Source: Bacteroidota bacterium (GTDB lineage: Bacteria > Bacteroidota > Bacteroidia > AKYH767-A > 2013-40CM-41-45). Taken from it: 64,000 nucleotides of DNA. Shown here in pieces: positions 8,646 through 21,514 of the stretch. The notes under the pieces are model-generated. The model saw only the letters and a list, made by a program, of their open reading frames with translations. It made no database searches and was not told where the DNA came from. How positions within the stretch are numbered: the first letter of the stretch is position 1; each line of letters opens with the position of its first letter. The position numbers and the translations under genes were made by a program. The stretch spans positions 1-64,000 of the forward strand of contig QQVM01000011.1 in the NCBI GenBank assembly GCA_003389385.1, written 5' to 3'.

Positions 8646-8870
8646 TCATTTGAAAAATTTATTGAAGAGATAGATTAAAATGCTTATCACGACACTGAGA
8701 ATAATCATGCTCATCAATGGAAAATAAATTTTGATGTTTTCTTTTTCAATTTTGATATCACCGGGAAGATTTCCAAACCAGCTGAATTTATTTCCGAAAA
8801 AATAAACGATCAAGCCAATCGCGATAATTACGATTCCAAGAGCAATAATCCATTTTCCTGTCTGTTCCAA
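8646..8870 (-). CDS. DUF2905 family small membrane protein
   Basis: 74 residues with two transmembrane helices (about 8-26 and 50-70) flanking the conserved loop WFGNLPGDIKIEKENIKIYF, which is the hallmark of DUF2905. Function unknown. The start is a TTG at 8870; there is no ATG near it, and the preceding cysteine desulfurase stop lies one base upstream, so the two are co-transcribed and probably translationally coupled. No terminator is evident in the 130 bases that follow. Confidence 0.85.
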   Translation of the reverse strand: MEQTGKWIIALGIVIIAIGLIVYFFGNKFSWFGNLPGDIKIEKENIKIYFPLMSMIILSVVISILIYLFNKFFK

Positions 8871-8871
8871 A

Positions 8872-10008
8872 TCAATTCGATTTGATGTGTTCTTTGAATT
8901 TTGAAATTACGATTTCAATTTCTTTTTCGGTAGTGAATCTTCCCAGAGAAAATCTTATGGAAGAATACGCATTTTCTTCAGTCAGTCCCATTGCCATCAA
9001 CACATGCGATGGCTGAGGAATTGCAGAAGTGCAGGCGCTCCCGGTCGCCAATGCGATTTCCGGCATCTTCTTCAGCAGTCCGCTCGCTTTAATATTGTGA
9101 AAACAAAGGTTGCTTGTATTTGGCAATCGCTGTTTTACATCACCGTTGATGCTGATATTCCCTGATTCCATGATTTCCTTTTCCAGTTTATCGCGCAGAG
9201 CGGAAATCCGGACCGCATCATCTTTCATTTCCTTAGCTGCAATCTCGCAAGCTGCTCCCAGCCCGACTATCCCAGGCACATTAAGTGTACCGCTTCTCAA
9301 ATCTTTTTCATGGCCTCCTCCGTGAATTTGTGCGTTGATGCTTACTCTTGGACCTTTGCGTCGAACGAAAAGTGCTGCGACGCCTTTGGGGCCGTACATC
9401 TTATGTGCAGACATGCATAGCAAGTCAATCCCCAATTCATTCACATTCACCGGAATTTTGCCGCATGCCTGTGTGGTATCACTCATCAGGATTGAATTTT
9501 TATTATGCACAACCTCCGAAATTTTTTTCATGTCCTGAATAACACCGGTTTCATTGTTAGCCATGATTACACTCACAAGAATGGTGTCAGGCCGGATCAT
9601 GTTTTCCAATTCTTCAATGTCAATCAATCCTGCTTCATTTACACTAAGCATGCTGATTTCCGCTCCTTGCTTTTCAAGATATTTGCAGGTATCCAGCACC
9701 GCTTTGTGTTCCGAAGCAGTTATGATAATGTGTTTTCCTTTTCGGTGATACAAATCATACACTCCTTTGATCGCAAGATTGATCGACTCAGTGGATCCGG
9801 AGGTGAAAATGATTTCCGAAGAATCTGCCGAGATCAGTGCAGCAATTTTTTCCCTTGATTGCTCGACAGCATCTTTCGCTATCCAACCAAATGAATGAGT
9901 GCTGCTAGCCGCATTGCCGAATTTGTCTGTGAGATAAGGCAACATCGCCTTCAAGACACGATCATCAATTTTTGTAGTGGCGTTATTATCCAAATAAATA
10001 GGTTGCAT
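8872..10008 (-). CDS. cysteine desulfurase (NifS/IscS type)
   Basis: 378 residues from the ATG; an in-frame TTG six bases upstream is less likely. The PLP enzyme takes sulfur from cysteine for Fe-S clusters, tRNA thiolation or cofactors. Motifs: IYLDNNATT at the N-terminus, TASEHKAVL (His stacking on PLP), MSAHKMYGPKG (Schiff-base Lys), and ATGSACTSA carrying the persulfide Cys in a longer loop of the IscS/NifS class rather than SufS. No iscU, iscA or suf genes adjoin, so which pathway it serves cannot be told. Its neighbour downstream is the DUF2905 gene. Confidence 0.95.
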   Translation of the reverse strand: MQPIYLDNNATTKIDDRVLKAMLPYLTDKFGNAASSTHSFGWIAKDAVEQSREKIAALISADSSEIIFTSGSTESINLAIKGVYDLYHRKGKHIIITASEHKAVLDTCKYLEKQGAEISMLSVNEAGLIDIEELENMIRPDTILVSVIMANNETGVIQDMKKISEVVHNKNSILMSDTTQACGKIPVNVNELGIDLLCMSAHKMYGPKGVAALFVRRKGPRVSINAQIHGGGHEKDLRSGTLNVPGIVGLGAACEIAAKEMKDDAVRISALRDKLEKEIMESGNISINGDVKQRLPNTSNLCFHNIKASGLLKKMPEIALATGSACTSAIPQPSHVLMAMGLTEENAYSSIRFSLGRFTTEKEIEIVISKFKEHIKSN

Positions 10009-10215
10009 GAGCAAGGGCTAAGTTTTATATTTTCCTTAAAAATCGGGATTATTTTAAATACTGCCTGATTTGCCCTTTCTTTTTGGTGGAACTGTATGCA
10101 CCCGGTTTCTTGAAGGAAACAATTAACTAATGTATTATTTACAGACTGATCACATTAAGCTATTCTTTTACCCGTATTTTTACCACATTAACGGAAAGAA
10201 TGCTGAAAGTTCTTA

Positions 10216-10233
10216 TAATTTTGATTAATTTTG
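10216..10233 (+). promoter_or_regulatory. two tandem -7 elements upstream of the beta-helix gene
   Basis: Two perfect TAnnTTTG matches, both TAATTTTG, start at 10216 and 10226, exactly 10 bases apart. No convincing TTTG is seen at -33 for either. The leader would be about 30-45 bases. Confidence 0.4.
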
Positions 10234-10266
10234 AAGGTTTAACCACATAAATGCAACTAAGCCCGG

Positions 10267-13200
10267 ATGCTTAAATCATTGCGCTTTTTTGGGTTGGGAA
10301 GATGTTTTGTACCATTCTTCCTGCTTGTGCTTAGCTGCCTGAGATTCAGTGCATCTGCACAGAACGTGAATGTCGCAGGGGCATTGGTAGGAAATGGAAC
10401 TTACCCTACACTTCAATCAGCTTTCACTGCCATCAACGGAGGCGCACAGACTGCTACAAACATCATTGTCACAATTGTAAACAACACTACAGAAACCGGT
10501 ACTGCTGTTCTAAATCAAAGTGCGGGGGTATGGACCACGCTAAGCATCGGGCCTTCCGGAGCAATCACTGTCAATGGGAATATCGCCGGACCGCTAATTG
10601 ATCTTAACGGAGCAGACAATGTTTCCATCAACGGATTGAACAGCGGCGGGAACTCACTTACAATTGTCAACACTTCCACAAGCAATCTCGCGTCAACAAT
10701 ACGATTGATCAATGATGCCCGAAGCAATCTGATTGCCAACTGCACCATCCAGGGTTCATCTACTGGTACTTTCAGCACATCCACTGATGGTGCGGTAATT
10801 TTGTTCAGCACAGTGGCTGCAGGAACCGGAAACGACAACAATACAGTAAGTGCGAATGACATTGGTCCTGCAGGCAGCAATCTTCCTCACCAATGCATTA
10901 AGAGCTCAGGAACTGCGACGAGGGAGAATAAAAACAATATCATCAGCAATAATCTCATCCACGATTATTTTTCTCCCGGTACCAGCACTTCAAACAGCAA
11001 GGGAATTTATTGCGGACCGAATACTAGCGGATGGACAATTACCGGTAACCGCATTTATCAGACTGCCACCCGCGTATGGGCAGCAGGAGGCAGTGGTACC
11101 CTGGAAAATATTTATTCATGTATCGATGTGCAGTCAGGTTCTGGCTACACAATCAACAACAACATCCTTGGATTCGGTAATTCTGCAGGAACAGGATACA
11201 CTATACTTACTAATCCAGGCGCATCAAATTATGCCAGTATGATTCACGCAATTACGCTGAATCAAACCACCGCTGTGAACTCTACGGTGAACAGCAACGT
11301 CATTGGAGGATTCGACATTACCTCCAGCCGATCCAAAACCACTGCGGGCGAAAATATATTTCTTGGCATCTACATTGTGGCCGGACCGGCATCCGTGAAC
11401 ACCAACACAATAGGAAGCGCAACAATTGCTAATTCCATTCTAATCAGGTCGACATCACTGACTACAACGGGAGCTTTGCCGGTACCCGCTGTTGCCATTT
11501 ATAACAGAGGAGCCGGATCAAATACGATTAACTCAAACTCTGTAGGTGGAATTCGGCTTTCATTTGGGAGCCCGGGCATAAGCGGCGGCGACAGGATTTC
11601 TCTCATCGGTATATTGAATGAAGGCAGCGGAGCCATCAACATCACCGGAAACAATATCGGAAATTCCGGTGCGGCGAATATCAGCAGTTCACACCGACAG
11701 GGCAATGTGGTGGGAATAATGAACAGTAATTCCACAGCGCTTGTGAGAATACAGGGCAATACAATCCAGAATCTTAACCACTCCGAAGCGAATTCCGGAA
11801 TCAACGAATTTTCTTCAGTTGTTGGAATTGTAGACAAGCCATTGTCCGGCACGGTTGGGACACAGATACAAGCCAATGTAATTTTTAATCTATCGAATAC
11901 ATACGGCGGAGGAGGGTTTATTTTGCACGTACGTGGAATCTTTGAGCAGCCGCTTTCTGGCGGAACTATCAGCCTGGAACGTAACAGAGTTCATACACTC
12001 ACAGTAACATCAAGTGTAACTGGGTCTTCAGCAATCGGAATACAGGTGACTAATACCGCTCCCGGAACACCGACGATCAACATGTTCAATAACATGATCA
12101 GCATTGGTAATACCCAAGGCACCAATCTGAGTATTGCGGGAGTACGACAGGATGGTGCATATGTACTTTCCTATCATAATTCAATTCGAATTATGGGAAC
12201 ATCAGGCGGAGGATCAGACAGTTCATTCGCATATCTGTACAACACATCCGGAAATCTTTTCAGGTCCAGAAACAATATCTATTATAATGAAAGAACAGGT
12301 GGAACCGGTTTGCATCTTGCCATTCGTACAGTAAATGCTCCTTTCAGTTATCAGGCATCCAATAATCTGTTTTATACCGTCGCTGCTCCACTGGCCATGT
12401 GGACCAATATCAGCTGCGCGACACTAGCCAACTGGTCTGCGTTTTCTGCACAGGATCCTGCTCCGGCTTCCAAGCAAAGTGCCATGGTATTTGCATCTGC
12501 AACTGATTTGCATACTACGGATTTGGTTGTGCGTAATGCCGGACTTTCTCCGCTTTCACCTGTAGTGACTCTGGATATTGACAATACTACCAGACCAAGT
12601 TGTGTAGACATTGGCTGCGATGAATTTGACGTAGCCACAATTGTTGGCAATACATGGACCTGGCTTGGATCCCAATCTAATCTATGGTGCAACAGCTGCA
12701 ATTGGGACAGGGAGACAGTGCCTGTAGCGACAAGTGATGTACTCATTCTTGATAACAGGCCGAGATATCCGCTTCTTCAGGCCGGAGTAGGTTGCGGCAA
12801 TGTGACTGTGAATCATTTTACTGTTCAACAAAACGCAAGTTCCGCTTTGAGTGGGCAAATGGATGTAGGCACATACACCCTCACAATCAATGGTAATGCA
12901 ACTATTGCCGGAACTTGTCTTTGTACCGGTGCAACAGCTCTCAGCGGAATTACTTCCGGGCTGATTGACATTGCAAGTACTACACAGGTGCAGATTGTCG
13001 ATATCAGAAACAGCAACGGAGTTTTCCCGGGAACAATTTGCAAATTGAGAATCAATAAAACTGCCCCGACGGCTGTACCGTCTACAGTACATGAAGCACA
13101 TCTCAGAGGCAATCTCATTATACTTTACAATTTTGACATAGCCAACGGTGTATTGCTTTCCAAAACCGGCGCAACTTATGATGCAGATGAAAATACCGCG

Positions 13201-14541
13201 GTGAATTACAAGACCATAACAATTGTTTCCGATGAACCGGGAGCGGTGACTCGGCAGTCAATTCCTGCACAGGAGACAAGGAATGGCTTCTTCCAGGGTC
13301 GCCTGAACAGAAGAATAAAAAACACAGGAGCAGGTAATGAATATTTATTCCCACTAGGATACAGAAGCAGCGGAGGAACAGGAGTGTTGGCAGATTATTT
13401 TTATACTCCAGCGATGATGAAGAACAATAGCATCACGAACAACCAATACATGGTGGGTACATATTTAAATAATAACTCCAATGGGACTGTAGACGGAGTG
13501 AACATAGGGTTCACAGGACACGGTTGCATGAATGCTTTTGAGATAGATGATATCGGTGGACCAACCGCAGTGACATGCAACAACAAAGAGATTGATATTG
13601 TCAGCACTTTCTACTGGGATTTCCAGGAGAATACCGGTGCGGCTGCAAACGGTGATCCGGTAATATCAGCAGGAGCTTTGGGTGCGATTAATTACGACTT
13701 GCAGATTGCCGGCGATGTCTTCAATCTTCAAAATCTTGACGGACTCACCGGCTCTGAGCTGAGAGTCATCAGGAGGCCAAGCGTAGTCATTCCCGGAAAT
13801 GCCGGACAGGGACCATTTGTTTCATCCGCAGGAACACACAGCGGAATCGACATTAGCGCCAATACCGGTATAGCGATGTATTCAATCAATGCTGCAAGTT
13901 TGCAAGGTGCCAGAAGAAACGGTCTGACAACACCGGGAGGAATGGCTTCTGCAGGGAATGGACCTTCACCGCTACCGGTGGAGCTGATTCATTTCTCTGC
14001 TGCTAAATCAGGAAAGGAACAGGTCGTTTGTGAATGGACCACAGCAGGTGAAATCAATAACGACAGATTTGAAGTCGAGGCTGCACGAGAAAAAGACGGA
14101 TTAATTGTTTTCGAAAAAATCGGTGTGATAGCCGGAGCAGGAACGATTTCTGAAAACAGAGATTATTCATTTACAGATAACAGTCCATTGTCGGGCCGAA
14201 ATTATTACAGACTGAAACAAATTGATTTCGACGGCAGCTCACGGTATTCACAAACTGTGATTGTGTATTTCAGCAAGAACAAGAATTTCGGATTGACAGG
14301 AGTCTATCCGAACCCATTCAGCACACAGGCGACAGTTTCAATATACTCGGCTTTCGAAACGCGCATGCAGATCAGCCTGGAAAACTCTCTCGGACAGATA
14401 CTCTTTTCAGATGAGCAGATAGTTCAAAATGGTGAGCAATCTTTGCAGATATATTTTCCTCAAGACTTATCTGCCGGAGTTTATTTCATGAGATTGATGC
14501 ATGAGGACGAATCTCAGGTGATCAGAATGATCAAACAGTGA
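10267..14541 (+). CDS. large secreted parallel-beta-helix protein with T9SS sorting domain
   Basis: 1424 residues. The signal peptide ends around SASAQ (residue 32). Residues from about 35 to 780 are rich in Asn, Gly, Ser and Thr, with recurring NTIG, TITGN and NNNI rungs like a right-handed parallel beta-helix. The start, YPTLQSAFTAINGG, is a typical beginning of such domains. A second region (TWTWLGSQSNLWCNSCNWDRE onward) resembles the repeat found in many Bacteroidota adhesins. Near the C-terminus come an LPVELIHFSA linker, a small beta domain, and the T9SS sorting domain (YPNPFSTQATVSI ... LSAGVYFMRL). It is most likely a surface-attached adhesin or polysaccharide-binding protein; no catalytic motif is visible. 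Confidence 0.88.
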   Translation: MLKSLRFFGLGRCFVPFFLLVLSCLRFSASAQNVNVAGALVGNGTYPTLQSAFTAINGGAQTATNIIVTIVNNTTETGTAVLNQSAGVWTTLSIGPSGAITVNGNIAGPLIDLNGADNVSINGLNSGGNSLTIVNTSTSNLASTIRLINDARSNLIANCTIQGSSTGTFSTSTDGAVILFSTVAAGTGNDNNTVSANDIGPAGSNLPHQCIKSSGTATRENKNNIISNNLIHDYFSPGTSTSNSKGIYCGPNTSGWTITGNRIYQTATRVWAAGGSGTLENIYSCIDVQSGSGYTINNNILGFGNSAGTGYTILTNPGASNYASMIHAITLNQTTAVNSTVNSNVIGGFDITSSRSKTTAGENIFLGIYIVAGPASVNTNTIGSATIANSILIRSTSLTTTGALPVPAVAIYNRGAGSNTINSNSVGGIRLSFGSPGISGGDRISLIGILNEGSGAINITGNNIGNSGAANISSSHRQGNVVGIMNSNSTALVRIQGNTIQNLNHSEANSGINEFSSVVGIVDKPLSGTVGTQIQANVIFNLSNTYGGGGFILHVRGIFEQPLSGGTISLERNRVHTLTVTSSVTGSSAIGIQVTNTAPGTPTINMFNNMISIGNTQGTNLSIAGVRQDGAYVLSYHNSIRIMGTSGGGSDSSFAYLYNTSGNLFRSRNNIYYNERTGGTGLHLAIRTVNAPFSYQASNNLFYTVAAPLAMWTNISCATLANWSAFSAQDPAPASKQSAMVFASATDLHTTDLVVRNAGLSPLSPVVTLDIDNTTRPSCVDIGCDEFDVATIVGNTWTWLGSQSNLWCNSCNWDRETVPVATSDVLILDNRPRYPLLQAGVGCGNVTVNHFTVQQNASSALSGQMDVGTYTLTINGNATIAGTCLCTGATALSGITSGLIDIASTTQVQIVDIRNSNGVFPGTICKLRINKTAPTAVPSTVHEAHLRGNLIILYNFDIANGVLLSKTGATYDADENTAVNYKTITIVSDEPGAVTRQSIPAQETRNGFFQGRLNRRIKNTGAGNEYLFPLGYRSSGGTGVLADYFYTPAMMKNNSITNNQYMVGTYLNNNSNGTVDGVNIGFTGHGCMNAFEIDDIGGPTAVTCNNKEIDIVSTFYWDFQENTGAAANGDPVISAGALGAINYDLQIAGDVFNLQNLDGLTGSELRVIRRPSVVIPGNAGQGPFVSSAGTHSGIDISANTGIAMYSINAASLQGARRNGLTTPGGMASAGNGPSPLPVELIHFSAAKSGKEQVVCEWTTAGEINNDRFEVEAAREKDGLIVFEKIGVIAGAGTISENRDYSFTDNSPLSGRNYYRLKQIDFDGSSRYSQTVIVYFSKNKNFGLTGVYPNPFSTQATVSIYSAFETRMQISLENSLGQILFSDEQIVQNGEQSLQIYFPQDLSAGVYFMRLMHEDESQVIRMIKQ

Positions 14542-14584
14542 TCCGCTTTTAAATAATTCCTATACTTGTTTTCATTCTTCTCGC

Positions 14585-15331
14585 ATGATTGCAGAGTTCC
14601 ATCATTCAGGACATACTTTCAGGGCAGATCTTTCTAAGCCTATTGATATTTCCATGCCACTCAGAGCGGGAGAAAAAAATGTCAATGCCTTTTACCTTCC
14701 ATCTGTGATCATTGAGCCTTTTAAGTCAGGTGATTTTGTTGGGAGCGTAGAAAAGGGCGGCCCTTGCAATGTCAATGTTTTGCAGATGAACATACACGGC
14801 AACGGAACACATACTGAATGTGTTGGTCACATCAGCAAGGAGAAATATAATATACATGATTGCCTGAAAGAGTTTTTTTTCATTGCTGAACTTATCAGCA
14901 TTCAGCCCAGGAGCATATTCAATGATTTGATCATCATGCCTGAGCAGATCAGCCACGCGCTTGGTGAAGCAAAACCCGAAGCCCTTATCATACGAACCCG
15001 GCCGAATCCGGAACATAAGCTGGAAAAAAATTACTCAGGAACGAATCCGCCGTATCTTCATCATGAGGCATCAAAAATGATAAGAGAAAAGGGAGTCAAA
15101 CATCTCCTCATAGATTTACCGTCCGTTGATAAGGAAGAGGATGGAGGCAAGCTACTTTCACATCATGAGTTCTGGAACTATCCGCTTAGTCCCCGTCTGG
15201 ATGCAACTATCACGGAACTGATTTATGCCAACGATTCAATACATGACGCTAAGTATTTACTCAACTTGCAGATTTGCAGTTTGATAAATGATGCCAGTCC
15301 AAGTAAGCCATTGCTTTTCAAATTAATATAA
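14585..15331 (+). CDS. cyclase family protein (kynurenine formamidase-like hydrolase)
   Basis: 248 residues of the Cyclase/KynB fold. The metal-binding motif appears as HGNGTHTE (family HxGTHxD/E), and a second conserved block DLPSVDKEEDGGKLLSHHEFW has the Asp-His pair near the active site. Relatives are metal-dependent amidases or cyclases such as N-formylkynurenine formamidase, but the family is broad and no other tryptophan-degradation gene is near. The start at 14585 lies 43 bases after the preceding stop and could be on the same transcript. There is no signal peptide, so it is cytoplasmic. Confidence 0.8.
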   Translation: MIAEFHHSGHTFRADLSKPIDISMPLRAGEKNVNAFYLPSVIIEPFKSGDFVGSVEKGGPCNVNVLQMNIHGNGTHTECVGHISKEKYNIHDCLKEFFFIAELISIQPRSIFNDLIIMPEQISHALGEAKPEALIIRTRPNPEHKLEKNYSGTNPPYLHHEASKMIREKGVKHLLIDLPSVDKEEDGGKLLSHHEFWNYPLSPRLDATITELIYANDSIHDAKYLLNLQICSLINDASPSKPLLFKLI

Positions 15332-15344
15332 CTCGTTTGATATC

Positions 15345-15404
15345 CAGTGATTTTTATATATCAGATTATCAGTGATTTGCGTTGATTGATCAATTCGCAA
15401 TCAA
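15345..15404. repeat. short direct and inverted repeats upstream of the respiratory operon
   Basis: CAGTGATTT occurs at 15345-15353 and again at 15370-15378. TTGATTG (15382-15388) and CAATCAA (15398-15404) form an inverted repeat around a nested 10-bp palindrome ATTGATCAAT (15385-15394). Either could be an operator for the operon or the 3' end of the cyclase transcript; nothing shows which. The rest of 15332-15570 is AT-rich without further structure. Confidence 0.3.
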
Positions 15405-15572
15405 GTTAAATTAATTTAGGATGTGAATACTTAAGTCTTATTGATGTGAAAAACAAGGTGTTCTGAAATTAACATTTTGAGGATTATTTCTAGTAAGTAC
15501 CTATCCTTCTTAGATTAAAAGTTTGCCTCTTAATTCTATAGATGTTTTTGTTAAATTTTTTTTAAAAATTTC

Positions 15573-15602
15573 TTTATAGAAATATTGTTTCTGATAAATT
15601 TG
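15573..15602 (+). promoter_or_regulatory. promoter of the act-cox operon, with an 89-base leader
   Basis: TTTA (15573-15576), an 18-base spacer and a perfect -7 TAAATTTG (15595-15602). The transcript would begin near 15609, leaving about 89 untranslated bases that contain two short hairpins: GCGG/CCGC (15626-15645) and CGCT/AGCG (15667-15681). Confidence 0.6.
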
Positions 15603-15697
15603 CACCCATTCGAAAATCTGACATTGCGGTGACCTAGCTCCCCGCATAATCAGAATTGCTGTGAGTCGCTTATAATGAGCGTGTTAATAAAATAAAA

Positions 15698-16936
15698 ATG
15701 AACAAATCGTACTATCTGAGGTCACTCGCCTTTTTGTTTCCGTTCATTCTGTCCGCTTTTGTATCCTTGAATGTTTTCGCCCAGGACGGAGAAGCCCTTT
15801 ACAAAGCCAATTGTACCGCATGCCACGCCATCAATGACAAATTGATCGGACCTGCTCTCAAGGACATGCACAAGCGTCACTCTGAGGATTGGCTGATTAA
15901 ATGGATCCGTAATTCACAGGCAATGGTGAAGGCCGGTGATCCAGTAGCAGTAAAGCTCTTCAACGAATACAACAAAGTGGCCATGCCTGCCAATAATTTC
16001 AGCGATGATGAAATTAAAGCGGTAATAGCATATGTAAAAGCGGAATCCGAAAAACCTGAAGCAGCGCCTGCGGCAGGAGGAGCTCCTGGCGCGGGACCAG
16101 TTTCACAAGAAAAAGCCCCTGTCGGCTGGTATCTTGTGATTGCCCTGAGTGTTCTTTTGCTACTCAGTTCAGTGCTTGGAAAAGTTAAAGCCACCCTGGA
16201 GAAAACCCTTCGTCAGAAGGAGGGTTTGCCTGAGCCTCCTCCAATGACTTCATGGCAGAAGACTCTTCACTGGGCCAGGAATAACAAAAAACTTATTGCG
16301 GTTCTCCTTGTCACATTCACACTTTGGGGTTCTGTAAAAGGATGGTATGCTCTGCAGTCAATAGGAATTTCACAAGGTTACACTCCTGACCAGCCAATCG
16401 CTTACAGCCACCAGCTTCATGCAGGTGAATTGCAGATCCAGTGTGTGTATTGCCACTCTGGTGCAGAGAAAGGAAAAGTTGCCGGTATACCTTCTGCTAA
16501 TGTTTGTATGAACTGTCATAAGTATGTTCGTCAGGGTCCAACCACAGGCAAGGAAGAGATTGCGAAAATCTATGCTGCGCTTGATTATGATCCTTCCACC
16601 GGTGTTTATGGTCCGAATCCAAAGCCAATTCAATGGGTAAGAGTTCACAACCTGCCTGATCTTGCATATTTCAATCATGCCCAGCACGTAACTGTTGGTA
16701 AAATTGATTGCCAGACCTGCCATGGTCCTGTTCAGGATTCAATGACAGTGGCCGGACAGTATTCACCGCTGACAATGGCATGGTGTATTGATTGTCACAG
16801 AAAAACAGAAGTGAAGATGGAAGGCAATGCTTATTACGCAGACTATCATAAGGCATTGGTTGAGAAGCACGGCCATGATTACAAGATCACTGTAAACACA
16901 ATCGGCGGCCTTGAGTGTTCACGCTGCCACTATTAA
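15698..16936 (+). CDS. actA: alternative complex III subunit ActA, multiheme cytochrome c
   Basis: 412 residues. Signal peptide to about residue 29, then a class I monohaem cytochrome c domain with CTACH (39-43) and the axial-Met region VAMPANNF. An Ala/Pro/Gly-rich linker, two membrane helices (about 144-164 and 200-222) and a C-terminal pentahaem domain follow: CVYCH 249, CMNCH 270, CQTCH 338, CIDCH 363, CSRCH 407. That makes six haem sites. ACIII replaces the bc1 complex: it takes electrons from menaquinol and passes them to cytochrome c or directly to the oxidase. It is first in an operon with actB-F and coxBA, and the C-terminal domain faces the periplasm. Confidence 0.92.
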   Translation: MNKSYYLRSLAFLFPFILSAFVSLNVFAQDGEALYKANCTACHAINDKLIGPALKDMHKRHSEDWLIKWIRNSQAMVKAGDPVAVKLFNEYNKVAMPANNFSDDEIKAVIAYVKAESEKPEAAPAAGGAPGAGPVSQEKAPVGWYLVIALSVLLLLSSVLGKVKATLEKTLRQKEGLPEPPPMTSWQKTLHWARNNKKLIAVLLVTFTLWGSVKGWYALQSIGISQGYTPDQPIAYSHQLHAGELQIQCVYCHSGAEKGKVAGIPSANVCMNCHKYVRQGPTTGKEEIAKIYAALDYDPSTGVYGPNPKPIQWVRVHNLPDLAYFNHAQHVTVGKIDCQTCHGPVQDSMTVAGQYSPLTMAWCIDCHRKTEVKMEGNAYYADYHKALVEKHGHDYKITVNTIGGLECSRCHY

Positions 16937-17015
16937 TCAGATTTTATTTCCTGCCGGACAAGAAGTTTGAAGGGCAGAGCAGGAACAACATAAAAAAGTA
17001 AACTATCCAAAAGCA

Positions 17016-20087
<3,072 letters not shown>

Positions 20088-20125
20088 TTAAGAATAAAAA
20101 AATACAGCATACAGTTTAGATAAAC

Positions 20126-21514
20126 ATGAGCGGTAATCACGAAGCGGCAGTCCGGGACCCATTAATACTCGGCAACAAGACCTACCATCAGATGACGGAA
20201 GATATCTGCCGTCCGATTGAAGGCAAGGCAAATAAGTACTGGTGGATCTCTTTTGTAATTTCCGCCACCGCGATGGTATGGGGGCTCATATGCCTTGCTT
20301 ATACTATTGGTGTGGGAATCGGAACATGGGGTGCCAATAAAACTGTCGGCTGGGCCTGGGATATCACCAACTTCGTTTGGTGGATCGGTATTGGTCACGC
20401 TGGAACACTGATCTCTGCGATCCTTCTTCTTTTCCGCCAGCGCTGGAGAATGTCTATCAACCGTTCCGCGGAAGCGATGACGATTTTTGCTGTAATCTGC
20501 GCTGGTCTATTTCCGCTTTTCCACACAGGCCGTCCATGGCTTGACTACTGGATGCTTCCAATTGCTAACCAGTTTGGTTCACTCTGGGTAAATTTCAATT
20601 CACCGCTTCTTTGGGACGTATTCGCGATCTCGACATACTTCACTGTATCCCTTGTATTCTGGTATCTCGGATTGCTTCCGGACCTTGCAACCGTTAGAGA
20701 TCGTTGCGTAACGCCAACAAAGAAATTTATATACGGTTTGCTTTCATTTGGCTGGAAGGGTACAGCTCGCGACTGGCACCGATTTGAAGAAGTGTCACTT
20801 GTTCTCGCAGGTTTGTCGACACCGCTCGTACTTTCTGTACACACCATCGTATCATTCGACTTCGCCACTTCCATTATTCCGGGTTGGCACACCACGATTT
20901 TCCCGCCATACTTCGTAGCCGGTGCGATTTTTTCTGGATTCGCAATGGTGCTCACGCTGATGCTTATCGCGAGAAAAGTTCTTTCTCTTGAAAGCTACAT
21001 CACTATACAGCACGTTGAGCTGATGAATAAAATTATCATCCTGACCGGATCCATTGTGGGTGTGGCTTATATCACTGAGTTCTTTATCGCATGGTATTCA
21101 GGAGTAGAGTATGAACAATACGCATTCATGAACAGAGCATTTGGACCATACTGGTGGGCATACTGGAGCATGATGACCTGTAACGTGATCACACCTCAGC
21201 TGTTTTGGTTCAAGAAAATCAGAACAAGCGTGATGGCAACATTCATCATATCCATATTCGTGAACATAGGAATGTGGTTTGAGAGATTTGTAATCATCGT
21301 AACTTCCATCCACAGGGACTATGTGCCTTCTAGCTGGACCATGTATTCACCGACTTACATTGAAGTCGGAATATTCGTAGGAACTATCGGATTGTTCTTT
21401 ACACTCTTCCTGATATTTGCCAGAGTATTCCCTGTGATCGCCCTGGCTGAGCTGAAGTCAATTCTTAAAAAGACAGGAAATCAATACAAGAAAGGAGATC
21501 AGAATCATGGCTAA
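20126..21514 (+). CDS. actC: alternative complex III subunit ActC, NrfD-like membrane protein
   Basis: 462 residues with about ten hydrophobic helices, of the NrfD/PsrC family. These bind quinol in the membrane and hand electrons to the partner Fe-S subunit. Recognisable stretches include WWIGIGHAGTLISAILLL and FWYLGLLPDLATVRDR, both typical of ActC and related subunits. Together with ActF it forms the membrane core of the complex and may contribute to proton translocation. The stop overlaps the actD start by 8 bases, so translation is probably coupled. Confidence 0.95.
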   Translation: MSGNHEAAVRDPLILGNKTYHQMTEDICRPIEGKANKYWWISFVISATAMVWGLICLAYTIGVGIGTWGANKTVGWAWDITNFVWWIGIGHAGTLISAILLLFRQRWRMSINRSAEAMTIFAVICAGLFPLFHTGRPWLDYWMLPIANQFGSLWVNFNSPLLWDVFAISTYFTVSLVFWYLGLLPDLATVRDRCVTPTKKFIYGLLSFGWKGTARDWHRFEEVSLVLAGLSTPLVLSVHTIVSFDFATSIIPGWHTTIFPPYFVAGAIFSGFAMVLTLMLIARKVLSLESYITIQHVELMNKIIILTGSIVGVAYITEFFIAWYSGVEYEQYAFMNRAFGPYWWAYWSMMTCNVITPQLFWFKKIRTSVMATFIISIFVNIGMWFERFVIIVTSIHRDYVPSSWTMYSPTYIEVGIFVGTIGLFFTLFLIFARVFPVIALAELKSILKKTGNQYKKGDQNHG

